Assembly (NCBI RefSeq): GCF_022179065.1
Contig: NZ_BPQD01000006.1
Coordinates: 1-64,000, forward strand
Direction of reading: 5' to 3'
DNA length: 64,000 bases
DNA from: Methylobacterium adhaesivum
Lineage (GTDB): Bacteria; Pseudomonadota; Alphaproteobacteria; Rhizobiales; Beijerinckiaceae
A program made the position numbers and the translations under genes. The notes under the pieces were generated by a model. It ran no database searches. It saw nothing but the letters and a program-made list of their open reading frames with translations, and had not been told where the DNA came from. Below, piece after piece: positions 24,849 to 35,447 of this stretch (position 1 is its first letter; each line of letters starts with the position of its first letter).

Positions 24849-25613
24849 TTACGGCACGGAACCCGGCATCCAGATCACGATCGGAAGACCGAACGCGTCG
24901 CGCCCCGGCGGATCGGGCAGCGGCACGGCCCGGCCCCCGGCGATGTCGCGCGCCACCACGAGGGCCGCGAGGGCATCGAGGTGATCGTCGGCGCCGATCC
25001 CGGTGGGGCGTCCGGCGATCAGGGCCTCGGCCAGTCCGGCGGCGTGGAGGAGCGCCCGGCGCGCGGCCTGCCCCTCCGGCTTCTTCTTCGGCGCGGCCAG
25101 CGCACGGTCGCCGTTGAGGCGCCGGAAGACGATCTCGGGATGAACCTCGTGGAGGCGGTCCTTTAGAGCGGGTCGCGTCCGCAGCAGGCCGTCGACCTCG
25201 CGCACGCCACGAAAAATGTTCCAGCCCTGGATCGAGGGCGCGAAGGGCGGGTCGCTCGCCGCCCGCGACAGGGCCTTGGCGGTCTCGTAATCCGGCGCGT
25301 AGACGGCCGCGCGCGGCGGCATCGGGAATACGCTGGCCCGGCCAGAACCGAGCCAAGCCCGCGCCGCCCGGTCGGCGACGCGCCCGCCCCCCTCCACCCG
25401 GTCGGGCAAGCCGATGGGGATGTCGATGCCGACGAAGGCCGGCGCCTCCGGGGCGTCGAGGCAATCGGCGACGGTGGCGAACCGGGCCGCGCGGTGGCGG
25501 CCGTCGTCGCGGTTCAGAAGCACCCCGGCCCAGGCCCCGCGACAGCCGTCGAGGCCGGCGATCCAGGGGGACGGGTTTCGCGCGGGGATCGGGGGCCTCG
25601 GGGCGTCGGGCAT
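24849..25613 (-). CDS. DUF429 family protein (predicted RNase H-like nuclease fold)
   Basis: This 254-residue protein has the three acidic motifs of DUF429: IAGLDGCRGAWAGV near residue 20, FVGIDIPIGLP near 60, and GADDHLDALAALV near 210. The fold is RNase H/RuvC-like, and no physiological role is established that I know of. The ATG at 25613 is used; a much longer open frame upstream overlaps the divergent EamA gene and is not coding. Confidence 0.85.
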   Translation of the reverse strand: MPDAPRPPIPARNPSPWIAGLDGCRGAWAGVLLNRDDGRHRAARFATVADCLDAPEAPAFVGIDIPIGLPDRVEGGGRVADRAARAWLGSGRASVFPMPPRAAVYAPDYETAKALSRAASDPPFAPSIQGWNIFRGVREVDGLLRTRPALKDRLHEVHPEIVFRRLNGDRALAAPKKKPEGQAARRALLHAAGLAEALIAGRPTGIGADDHLDALAALVVARDIAGGRAVPLPDPPGRDAFGLPIVIWMPGSVP

Positions 25614-25736
25614 GCTGGCGATCCTCAGGTCTGGCGAGACGCCGCCATCGTTCGGCTGCCCTTTCGAGAGCAAGAAACGGGACGCACGGCGCTCGGGCGA
25701 AATCATAGGACGGGTCGAACCCACGAGAGGTCCGTC

Positions 25737-26693
25737 ATGCCGCCAGCCGTGAACCGTCCAATGTCCGGGCCCGAATGGGCGATGCTGCTCGGCCTCTCCG
25801 TGCTCTGGGGCGGCTCGTTCTTCTTCACGCGCGTGGCCCTCGACGCCGTGGCGCCCTTCACCCTCGTCGCCCTGCGCGTCGGGCTCGCCGCGCTGATCCT
25901 CAACGCCGTCGTGCCCCTCGCGGGCCTCGCCATGCCGCGCGCGGCTCGGGTCTGGGGGGCCTTCCTCGGCATGGGCCTCCTCAACAACGCCGTTCCCTTC
26001 TGCCTGATCGTGTGGGGCCAGACCCAGATCGCCTCCGGGCTTGCCGCGATCCTGAACGCGACCACGCCGCTGTTCACCGTGGTGGCGGCCCACCTCCTCA
26101 CCGCCGACGAGCGGATGACCGGCCACCGGATCGCGGGCGTGCTCGCCGGCCTCGCGGGTGTCGCCGTGATGGTCGGACCGGCCGTCCTCGCGGGCCTTGG
26201 GACCGACCTCCTGGCGCAAGTCGCGGTCCTCGGCGCGGCCCTGTCCTATGCTTGCGCCGGCCTCTTCGGACGGCGCTTCCGGCGGATGGGCGTCCCACCC
26301 CTCGCGACGGCCGCCGGGCAGGTGACGGCCTCCACCCTCCTGCTCATGCCCCTCGCCCTCGTGGTGGATCGGCCCTGGACCCTGCCCATGCCGGGGGCGT
26401 CCGCGTGGGGCGCGATCCTCGGCATCGCGGTCCTGTCGACGGCCCTCGCCTACGTGCTGTACTTCCGCCTCCTAGCGACGGCGGGGGCGACGAACCTTCT
26501 CCTCGTGACCTTCCTCATTCCCGTGTCCGCCATCCTGTTCGGGGCCGTCGGGCTGGGCGAGCGCCTCGCTCCGCGCCACTTCGTCGGCATGGCGCTGATC
26601 GGCTGCGGACTCGCGGCCATCGACGGCCGCCTCAGGGCCTTCGGCTGGCGGCGGCACCTTCCGCCCGAGGTGTATCAAGGGCGGGACATCTGA
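25737..26693 (+). CDS. EamA/DMT family transporter
   Basis: This 318-residue inner-membrane protein has about ten helices arranged as two EamA repeats. The first is typical (LGLSVLWGGSFFFTRVALD, then LVALRVGLAALIL), and the second ends LIPVSAILFGAVGLGERL. Such transporters export metabolites or amino acids, and the substrate is unknown. The ATG at 25737 follows GAGAGG. It is divergent from the DUF429 gene. Confidence 0.9.
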   Translation: MPPAVNRPMSGPEWAMLLGLSVLWGGSFFFTRVALDAVAPFTLVALRVGLAALILNAVVPLAGLAMPRAARVWGAFLGMGLLNNAVPFCLIVWGQTQIASGLAAILNATTPLFTVVAAHLLTADERMTGHRIAGVLAGLAGVAVMVGPAVLAGLGTDLLAQVAVLGAALSYACAGLFGRRFRRMGVPPLATAAGQVTASTLLLMPLALVVDRPWTLPMPGASAWGAILGIAVLSTALAYVLYFRLLATAGATNLLLVTFLIPVSAILFGAVGLGERLAPRHFVGMALIGCGLAAIDGRLRAFGWRRHLPPEVYQGRDI

Positions 26694-26926
26694 GCGGCTT
26701 GGCGGGTATCGTCCGCCTGGGATCGTGCATCAGCGGAGCGGGGATGTCCGCGCCTCGGCATCTGCCGTTCGGAATCCGAGCGTCGCGGATCGCCGCTCTT
26801 GTCGCCCCTCGGTAGGTCTGCTCATGAGGCGGAAACCGACGACCGTGCCGGGTGGTTTTCACACCTGTCCGCGTCCGGGGAAGCCATGCAGGAAGCGGAC
26901 GTCGTCGTCCCATCGTCCCTGCCCTT

Positions 26927-27409
26927 TCATAGATGTCCGCGTCGAGCAGGCCTGTCGTTAGTTTCAAAGGGTCCGCCTTCCAGGCCTACGAGCTCAGGCA
27001 AACCATACACCAAGGTTGCAGCTCCACCGGACCGTTGACCATCGTCTGACTGAGATCGAATCTGCCGAAACAGGGCAGCGACGATGGTCGCCGCTTCCGT
27101 CACTTCGGGCAAGCAAGCGGTCGCACCCAGTCGCGTCGCGCGCGACGATGCCGCATCACCGGACGATCGCGACAGGACGATGACAGGCACCCGCGGTTCC
27201 TGGCGCACATCGACCAGTGTCGTCAGGATTTGCTTGGCGCCTGGTCGATCGAGGTCGATGTCGGCGATCACCCCGACGACCGGATCGAAGGAGAACAGGG
27301 GTTCGCCGACACCAACGACATGGCAGGCGGACACGGACCGGACGGCGGCGGCGAGAGCGCGGCTGCGATCCCGTCGATCCGTGAGCAGAATGACGCTGGC
27401 TCTTTGCAT
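26927..27409 (-). CDS. Degenerate receiver-like domain protein, possibly truncated
   Basis: This 160-residue frame begins like a response-regulator receiver: a hydrophobic first strand (ASVILLTDRRDRS), an aspartate at the expected phosphorylation position (GVIADIDLDRPGAK), and VPVIVLSRSSGD at strand 4. The conserved lysine region reads ACLPEVTEA, without Lys, and the N-terminal acidic pair is weak, so phosphotransfer is doubtful. From about residue 118 the sequence is low-quality and unlike a folded domain. A parent of receiver plus output-domain type (for example HD-GYP) that lost its C-terminus would fit. Confidence 0.5.
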   Translation of the reverse strand: MQRASVILLTDRRDRSRALAAAVRSVSACHVVGVGEPLFSFDPVVGVIADIDLDRPGAKQILTTLVDVRQEPRVPVIVLSRSSGDAASSRATRLGATACLPEVTEAATIVAALFRQIRSQSDDGQRSGGAATLVYGLPELVGLEGGPFETNDRPARRGHL

Positions 27410-28047
27410 GAATCGTCAGACCTATGACTGAGTAGGATCGGCGTCGGGAAGAGTGGCCGACGCACAGCGTCGTGTGGCCAGCGGGCGACCAGGTGGAAGC
27501 GGACGGCCTGAATGGCCGGGAGCACCTGTCGGGTTATGAGGCCCGGGGCGCCCCTCCCTGAGGCCGGCCTTCTTTGACGGCGCGTGGATGAAACGAACCG
27601 AAGAGCCGCCGATCAGAGCCCTGATCGAGAGACTGCCGACCGGGATATCGGGGCCCCGCTCCCGGGAGCCGGCGACGACGATTCGGCCTGACGCGGCCCG
27701 CGCGACTCACGCCGACCTCGCCATGGCTCCCAGGGGCGTGAGTCATGAGAGGCCCGACGACCCTTTGGTTCGAAAGAGTACTCAACCGTCGAAAGTTTTT
27801 CAGGAACTCACGAATGGAGATTTGGGCAGGAGTCGGAGATCAACATAAAATGATCTCACAACCGTTAGGGAAGCAATCAGACTACGACATCTCGGCTGCG
27901 GCGATGCCATTGACGCACAACTTTCGAACTTGCTACTGGCTCACAGAGCGAGTTCGATGAGTATACTATTCCACCCATGCGTTTTGCCCGAGAGCGAAAA
28001 TTCATTTGCGATACTGATCATATCCAGCATGGCTCGGAATCGTACCG
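27410..28047. other. Non-coding stretch, AT-richer in its right half
   Basis: There are 638 bp without a gene I can support. Short frames on both strands (for example 27588-27848 plus, 27534-27785 minus) overlap one another and show no family motif. From about 27770 the base composition falls well below the neighbours (runs such as AAAGTTTTTCAGG and CATAAAATGATC). This right part probably holds the promoter of the AraC-type gene. A 10-bp inverted repeat lies at 27704-27744. Confidence 0.6.
27704..27744. promoter_or_regulatory. Long-spaced perfect inverted repeat
   Basis: GACTCACGCC (27704-27713) and GGCGTGAGTC (27735-27744) are perfect 10-bp arms separated by 21 bp. The arm spacing of about three helical turns would suit a dimeric regulator or a hairpin. 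It lies about 300 bp upstream of the AraC-type gene. Confidence 0.35.
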
Positions 28048-29007
28048 ATGAGGACTTTGTTCTCAACCGACGAGGTCATTCCGGCGAACAGCTTCAATCA
28101 TTGGCGCCGGACGATCTTCGAGAGGATCGTGCCGGTTGAACTGACGAACCTTGGCGACAAACCCTTCCGTGGAACCATCGAGGGTGCCAACATCGGTTCG
28201 CTTTCGGTCTCACGGATATCGCAGGGCGCGTTACGAACCGAGGCGACACCGGACACGATCCGGCGTCACGACAAGCATGATTCCCTGACCGTGGCCATCG
28301 TGCTCGATGGCGTTGTGACAAGCATTCAGAATGACCGGGAAGCGGTGCAGGGCGCCGGCGAAATCGTTGTCCTCGACCGTCGTCCCACCATCATGGCCAC
28401 GAACGCGTATAGCCGCTCGCTGGTCATGGAAATTTCAAGGGCCAAGCTGGAGGGATTGCTCGGACCGGCACGAATCTACTCGGCCCTTACGATCGGCTCG
28501 AATCAGGCCTCGACGTCCCTCGTCACCACCTTTTTCAACGAGCTGATCCGCATTCACGACACCTTGTCACCGGAAACGGCGGATCGCATGTCGTCCATCG
28601 GCAGCGACCTGCTCGTGGCTGCCATCGCCGAACGCCTCGCCCAGGAAGTCCCGAAACCGATGTACGGGACCGTTCTGCTGCAGCGTGCGAAAACCTACGT
28701 CGAGAACAACCTGGGCGATCCATCCCTCGATCCGGTTCAGCTTGCCGCGGCGGTTGGCATATCCGTCCGAAGGCTACAGCAGCTGTTCAAAGAAAAGGGC
28801 CTTCACATCTCCGACTGGATCTGGCGCCGCCGCTTGGAGGTCTCCGCCCTGCGTCTTGCGGATCCCGGCTTCGCTCACATGCAACTCGGCGCTCTGGCAT
28901 ACGGCTGCGGCTTCGGCAGCCAATCGCACTTCTCCCGCCGCTTCAAGGCTCACTTCGGAATGACGCCGGGCGAATACCGGCATGCGGCCAGAATGCGGGC
29001 GCTGTAG
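28048..29007 (+). CDS. AraC/XylS family transcriptional regulator
   Basis: This 319-residue protein has an N-terminal AraC-binding-like domain (about 25-190) and a C-terminal HTH domain (about 210-315). The HTH domain has both helix-turn-helices: VQLAAAVGISVRRLQQLFKE and the signature GFGSQSHFSRRFKAHFGMTP. The N-terminal domain resembles the feaR/nitrogen-catabolite type. No target operon lies downstream on the same strand, so it may control itself or distant genes. Base composition is lower in GC than in the flanking genes, compatible with acquisition from elsewhere. Confidence 0.93.
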   Translation: MRTLFSTDEVIPANSFNHWRRTIFERIVPVELTNLGDKPFRGTIEGANIGSLSVSRISQGALRTEATPDTIRRHDKHDSLTVAIVLDGVVTSIQNDREAVQGAGEIVVLDRRPTIMATNAYSRSLVMEISRAKLEGLLGPARIYSALTIGSNQASTSLVTTFFNELIRIHDTLSPETADRMSSIGSDLLVAAIAERLAQEVPKPMYGTVLLQRAKTYVENNLGDPSLDPVQLAAAVGISVRRLQQLFKEKGLHISDWIWRRRLEVSALRLADPGFAHMQLGALAYGCGFGSQSHFSRRFKAHFGMTPGEYRHAARMRAL

Positions 29008-29269
29008 AGGCGCCTGCGCCCCCAGCTTTCACTCTGCGAGATGATCCGACGTCGGCTCCCGCGAACGGCAGGAGCGTCGCGATCCGGTAAGGGTGGGCCG
29101 GGTGCGGAACGTCCGCTTCCGGGGAGAGGGGCAGGCGTCGCTCACCCGCCCCATCGCGGATCATCGGGTTCGGGCGCCGACTCGTTGGTTTCGGCCCCGG
29201 ATGCCCCCGTGACGGCCCGACGACATCCAAGCGTCGTGCAAGGGGTCGATGCATCGGACTGAGCGGGCG

Positions 29270-29303
29270 GTGCCCTCCCTCCGCCGGCGGAGAGAGGGCG
29301 CAC
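29270..29303. terminator. Palindrome between convergent araC-type and thiC genes
   Basis: GTGCCCTCCCTCCGCC (29270-29285) meets GGCGGAGAGAGGGCGCAC (29286-29303) in a long imperfect palindrome between the two convergent genes. It lacks a T-run, so a terminator role is only suggested by its position 56 bp past thiC. Confidence 0.4.
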
Positions 29304-29358
29304 GGATCGTCATCGTTCCCGTCCGGCCGGAGCCGGATCCGAAGGGGCTCGTCCGCCC

Positions 29359-31442
<2,084 letters not shown>

Positions 31443-31630
31443 ATCATTCCAGCCTCGGCGCATGAGCCGGATTTGTCAATCGGCGCCCGGCCCGGAGGGA
31501 GCAGGATGGTTCGCCGGAGGCCGCGAAAGCGAAGAAGACCTGACGCCGCACCGTCCGGCCCGGGATGAACTTTCTCGCCCCGGGAGACGTTCGGTCTCCA
31601 TGAGTGGCCTTAAGCCATAGGAAATCCAAC

Positions 31631-32380
31631 ATGAATCGTATTCTTCTCGCATCGGCCGCCATGGTCGGTGCTCTCATCCTTATTCCAGCTTCGGCCGATG
31701 CCCGGGGCGGCGGTGGCGGTCACGGCTTCGGCGGTGGCGGCGGCGGGTTCCGTGGCGGCATGGGCGGCGGTGGGTTCCGCGGCGGCATGGGCGGCGGTGG
31801 GTTCCGCGGCGGCATGGGCGGCGGCGGCTTTCGCGGTGGCCTAGCCGGCGGTGGCGTCCGGGGCGGTTTCGGCGGCCAGGGTCTGGCCGGACGCGGGTTT
31901 GGCGGTGGTCAGGGTCTGGCGGGCCGGGGCTTCGGCGGTGGACGCGGCCTCGGCGGCGCGACGGCGGCCGGGTTCGGCGGAGGCGCGGCTCTGGGCGGGT
32001 ATCGGGGCGGCTATCGCGGCGGATTCGCCAACAACCGGGGTGGCTACGGCTACCGTCGCGGCTACGGCGGCCTCGGTCTCGGCGTCGGCCTGGGACTCGC
32101 CGGAGCCGGCATCGGCTACGGCCTCGGCAGCGGTTTCTATGGCGACGACTACTACGGCGGCGGTTACGCACCGGCCTATTACGGCGGTGGCTACGGCGCC
32201 TACGGCCCCGGTTATGGTGGCGGGTATGCCCCGGCCGGCTACGGCGTGGAGGCGGTCGAGACGCAGGTCGCTCCCCGGGGCGAGGACGTCGCCTACTGCA
32301 TCCAGCGGTTCCGGTCGTACGACCAGCGCTCCGGCACCTATCTGGGCAATGACGGCCGGCGCCATGCCTGCCCGCAATAA
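31631..32380 (+). CDS. Glycine-rich exported protein with BA14K-like C-terminus
   Basis: This 249-residue protein has a signal peptide (to about residue 25, ASADA-RG), a long glycine-rich region (about 26-205), and a C-terminal BA14K-type segment (VAYCIQRFRSYDQRSGTYLG, then DGRRHACPQ). The Gly region includes three near-exact 27-bp repeats (GGFRGGMGG per unit) and later Tyr/Gly runs. BA14K proteins are rhizobial surface or periplasmic proteins with lectin-like or immunoreactive properties. A strong terminator follows. Confidence 0.82.
   Translation: MNRILLASAAMVGALILIPASADARGGGGGHGFGGGGGGFRGGMGGGGFRGGMGGGGFRGGMGGGGFRGGLAGGGVRGGFGGQGLAGRGFGGGQGLAGRGFGGGRGLGGATAAGFGGGAALGGYRGGYRGGFANNRGGYGYRRGYGGLGLGVGLGLAGAGIGYGLGSGFYGDDYYGGGYAPAYYGGGYGAYGPGYGGGYAPAGYGVEAVETQVAPRGEDVAYCIQRFRSYDQRSGTYLGNDGRRHACPQ
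31746..31835 (+). repeat. 27-bp in-frame tandem repeat, three units
   Basis: The unit encodes GGFRGGMGG. ATGGGCGGC recurs at 31760, 31787 and 31814, an exact 27-bp period. In-frame units allow length variation by slippage without loss of frame. Confidence 0.85.
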
Positions 32381-32410
32381 GGCCTGATCGAAGACTCTAA
32401 AGGATCCGAG

Positions 32411-32437
32411 AGGCCCCGGTGCGTTCCGCCGGGGCCT
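32411..32437 (+). terminator. Intrinsic terminator of the BA14K-like gene
   Basis: AGGCCCCGG (32411-32419) pairs perfectly with CCGGGGCCT (32429-32437) around TGCGTTCCG, followed by TTC. It may also serve the convergent small gene at 32462. Confidence 0.75.
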
Positions 32438-32461
32438 TTCGCGTTCCGGTGCCCCGGCGCT

Positions 32462-32716
32462 TCACGAGCCCTGCAGGCTCTCGGCGAAATCGTCCGGCAC
32501 CTCGCCGAACTGTGCCAGGATGGCGGCGCTCTCGAGTTCGCCGGTCTCGTCGTCGGCCACCACCTTGATGGCGGCGGTGCCGGGGAAGCGCGCGGCCATG
32601 GCCTCCGCCTTCTTCAGGGCGCCGCTCTCCGTCGGCGCCACCTCGCGGTCGCCGGGCACGAGGCGCTTGCGCTTGATCACGAAGGTCTGGACGAGGAACG
32701 TCGTCTTGAGGGCCAT
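32462..32716 (-). CDS. Small conserved-looking protein of unknown function
   Basis: This 84-residue soluble protein starts MALKTTFLVQTFVIKRKRLV and has an alpha/beta pattern with an acidic C-terminus. The ATG at 32716 follows GGAG at a good distance; an in-frame GTG at 32728 is less likely. No family is recognised. The composition and ribosome site support a real gene. Confidence 0.6.
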   Translation of the reverse strand: MALKTTFLVQTFVIKRKRLVPGDREVAPTESGALKKAEAMAARFPGTAAIKVVADDETGELESAAILAQFGEVPDDFAESLQGS

Positions 32717-32784
32717 GAAGGTCTCCACCGGGCGGGATCGCTTCCGGACGGGGGTGCCTTACCACGAAACCCGTGAGCCGCGCC

Positions 32785-33552
32785 TCACCACAGGCGGATC
32801 AGGCGGTAGCCGGTGACCACGTCGAGGGGATCGATGCCCATGGCGGCGGTGAGGTGCAGGCTTGCGCGAAACAGCGGCCGGCTGAAGGCACCCGAGCACA
32901 GGAACAGCGCGAGCAGCACCAGGGCGGCGTGCCGCACCCCGGCATCGCCCACGGCTTGCCACTGCGGCGGCAGCCACGGCCGCACGGCGTGATAGCCGTC
33001 GAGGCCCGGGATCGGCATGAGGTTGAGGACGAGGGCCATGCCCTGGAGCAGGACCGAGACGGCGAGCACCGCCCGCAGGGCCTCCGAGTTCGGGCTCGCC
33101 AGATGATACAGAAGCGCCAGGGCGACGAGGCACAGGACGGTCATGGCCGGCCCGGCCAGGGCCACGGCCACCGGTCCGAGGCGGCCGCGCGCGCCCTGCG
33201 GATCGCACGGTGCCGCCCCGCCCGGAAAACCGATGCCGCCGAGGACCGTGAAGACGAGGGGCAGCACGACGGACACCACCGGAGCGGGAAAGCGCATGGG
33301 ATCGAGGCCGAGGGCATCGGACGCCCCGGTCTCCCCGACCCACCCCGCCACGAGGGCGTGGCCGAACTCGTGCAGGCACAGGCCGAGCACCCAGCCCGAC
33401 ATCACGAAGGCGAAGGCGCCACCCGATCCCTCCACGAAGCCGGCGCCGAGGCCGAAGCCGAGGCCGCAGACGAGGAGGGCGAGGAGGAGGAAATTGGCGC
33501 TGACGCCCGGCTCGGCCTCGCCCGTGCTGCCTCGCGACATGGTCTGCTGCAT
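32785..33552 (-). CDS. M50-like site-2 metalloprotease, integral membrane
   Basis: This 255-residue protein has about six membrane helices. The zinc motif is HEFGH (H61, E62, H65), and the third ligand motif is MPIPGLDGYH in a later helix, as in rhomboid-unrelated S2P/M50 proteases. The N-terminal part before the first helix is short, without PDZ or CBS domains, so this is a minimal type. The ATG at 33552 (MQQTM) is used; 33540 is an alternative. The substrate is unknown. Confidence 0.82.
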   Translation of the reverse strand: MQQTMSRGSTGEAEPGVSANFLLLALLVCGLGFGLGAGFVEGSGGAFAFVMSGWVLGLCLHEFGHALVAGWVGETGASDALGLDPMRFPAPVVSVVLPLVFTVLGGIGFPGGAAPCDPQGARGRLGPVAVALAGPAMTVLCLVALALLYHLASPNSEALRAVLAVSVLLQGMALVLNLMPIPGLDGYHAVRPWLPPQWQAVGDAGVRHAALVLLALFLCSGAFSRPLFRASLHLTAAMGIDPLDVVTGYRLIRLW

Positions 33553-33753
33553 CTCGGGTTCACGTGCTCCGGAGTGATACCAAGCCCGCGCGGGGCGCCC
33601 GAGGCCGACCGCGCCCAAGGGCAGCGCCCATGCTCCGACCGACGCCACCCCTCCGGACGGCGCGACGCAACATCGCTGGTGACACGCGCACCTCCACCCC
33701 TACCTCAGACCGGGCGTCGAGCACAGCCGCTCCTCCGGCACGCCAGGGCCCGC

Positions 33754-34596
33754 ATGCGCTTCCTCCTCAGCGTTCTCCTCGGGGGCCTCGGCCTCTACGC
33801 CATCGGCCTCGCCGTGCTGGCGGCGTTCCAGCGCCACCTCATCTATCCCGGCGCGTTCTTTCCGAGGGCGATGGAGCCGGTGCGCGTCGCCCCGGCCGGC
33901 ACCGCGACGATCCCCATCACGACCCCGGACGGGGAACGCCTCCTCGCCTTCTGGCGGCCGCCCGAACCGGGCGGCGGCGTGGTGCTGAGCTTCCACGGCA
34001 ACGCCTCGATCCCGGAATCCGCCGCCGCGCGTTTCGCCGAAGGCCCCTGGGCGGCCGGGGGCTGGGGTGTGCTCGCCCTCGCCTATCGGGGGTATCCCGG
34101 CTCGACGGGACACCCCAGCGAGGATGGTCTCATCCGGGACGGCCTCGCGGCGCACGATGCCGCCGCCGAGCGGGCGCCGGGCGCGCCGGTCCTGCTGCAC
34201 GGCCATTCTCTCGGAGCGGCCGTGGCGGTGGCGGTAGGCGCGCGCCGGCCCCATCTCGGTCTCTACCTCGAAGCGCCGTTCGACTCCCTCCGCCGCCTCG
34301 TCGGCCGGCGCTTTCCCCTGGTGCCGCCCCCGCTCCTGCGGGACACCTACCGCTCGGACCGGCGCATCGGAGCGACCACCGGCCCGGTCCTCGTGGTGCA
34401 CGGCGTGCAGGACCCGGTGATCCCCGTCGATCTCGCCCGCCGCCTCGCGGAGCTCGCAGGCCCCCGCGCCCGTCTGGCGGAGATCCCCGGCGACCACATG
34501 TCCATCCTCGGCGCCCGCGACGCCGAGGCCGCCGACCTGTTCCAGACCGCTCGACGGCCGACGGCCCTCGCGGTCCCCCGCCGCGCAACCCCCTGA
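33754..34596 (+). CDS. Alpha/beta hydrolase, membrane-anchored
   Basis: This 280-residue protein has an N-terminal anchor (about 3-24, LLSVLLGGLGLYAIGLAVLA) and an alpha/beta-hydrolase domain. Visible elements are the oxyanion motif SFHGNAS, nucleophile GHSLGAA, acid VHGVQDPVIP and histidine GDHMSILG. It resembles the BEM46/YfhR family of serine hydrolases. The HNH-type gene follows 10 bp downstream on the same strand. It is divergent from the M50 gene. Confidence 0.88.
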   Translation: MRFLLSVLLGGLGLYAIGLAVLAAFQRHLIYPGAFFPRAMEPVRVAPAGTATIPITTPDGERLLAFWRPPEPGGGVVLSFHGNASIPESAAARFAEGPWAAGGWGVLALAYRGYPGSTGHPSEDGLIRDGLAAHDAAAERAPGAPVLLHGHSLGAAVAVAVGARRPHLGLYLEAPFDSLRRLVGRRFPLVPPPLLRDTYRSDRRIGATTGPVLVVHGVQDPVIPVDLARRLAELAGPRARLAEIPGDHMSILGARDAEAADLFQTARRPTALAVPRRATP

Positions 34597-34606
34597 AAGG
34601 ATCCGC

Positions 34607-34981
34607 ATGGGACGACGCGACCGGCGCTGGCGCGAAGACGACCCCGCCACCCACGGGCCGCCCCAACCGGCGCCGGTGATCTGCCCCCTGTGCGAGCGGC
34701 CGATCCCACGCAGTGCCAAATCGAGCCTGCACCACCTCACGCCGAAGCTGAAGGGCGGCGCCCGGGCCGGCACCGTGCGCCTGCACCAGATCTGCCATTC
34801 GGCCATCCACGCCCGTTACAGCGAGGCCGAGATCGCCCGGCGCCTCGCCGACACCCGATCCCTGCGCGACGACCCCGAAATGGCCCGCTTCCTCGACTGG
34901 GTGCGCACGAAGCCCGACGATTTTCATGCCGCCACCCGCATGACCCGCACGCGCAGGGCCGGACGCCGCCTGCCGGATTGA
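34607..34981 (+). CDS. HNH endonuclease-like protein
   Basis: This 124-residue basic protein has a compact HNH pattern: CPLCER zinc pair near residue 26, LHHLTPKLKGG near 41, and HQICHSAIHARYSE near 60. The motif order fits an HNH nuclease fold with a Zn site. Bacterial small HNH proteins of this class are mostly uncharacterised. It follows the hydrolase gene by 10 bp, so the pair is probably co-transcribed. Confidence 0.8.
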   Translation: MGRRDRRWREDDPATHGPPQPAPVICPLCERPIPRSAKSSLHHLTPKLKGGARAGTVRLHQICHSAIHARYSEAEIARRLADTRSLRDDPEMARFLDWVRTKPDDFHAATRMTRTRRAGRRLPD

Positions 34982-35447
34982 TCGTCGCGCCCAGCGTCGC
35001 GCCTTCAAGAAAAGCTGACGGTCCGAACCCCTCGGTCTTGCGGATCAACCTCGGGAGGAGACCGGCCGGGAAACAATTCCATCAACTCGAAACGTCGAAG
35101 CGTCTCGCCAGACGTGGGGACAAGCGAAGGATGCTTGCGCGATCCTCGACACCGGCCCCGAGCTGGAAGGATACTGACGGCTCGACACAGCCAAGATACG
35201 GGAAACAGCATTCGCTTTTCTTATCATCGAACAGAATAACCTGGTAGCCGTCAACAAATGAAATATCCTGCAGATATCCGATGCAGAACCTATTTCCCGA
35301 CCGAACGGCCATTCGATCATTCATGAAGTTTTTTTAATATTTCCTCTTAGGAACAGCGATGCTGGGCCAGCGTTCCTCGAATGTCAGGTGGATGTGCCGG
35401 GCACTTCAAATCACCTCCCGCATTGAGAGTATGTTGGAGTATAGATC
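34982..35447 (+). promoter_or_regulatory. Long upstream region of the YfdX gene, AT-rich near its right end
   Basis: These 466 bp hold no convincing gene; the small frames here overlap on opposite strands without motifs. The last 130 bp (TTTTTTTAATATTTCC at about 35330) are clearly AT-richer. The start at 35448 follows TTGGAG. It is probably the promoter and leader of the stress gene. Confidence 0.45.

Noticed and set aside
27534-27848. Two overlapping small frames on opposite strands in the gap before the AraC-type gene
   Set aside because: Neither has a recognisable motif or ribosome site, and they overlap each other.
31631-32380. Opposite-strand frames across the glycine-rich gene
   Set aside because: They are products of GGC/GGT repeats read in other frames. 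The plus-strand frame has a signal peptide and the BA14K-like end.
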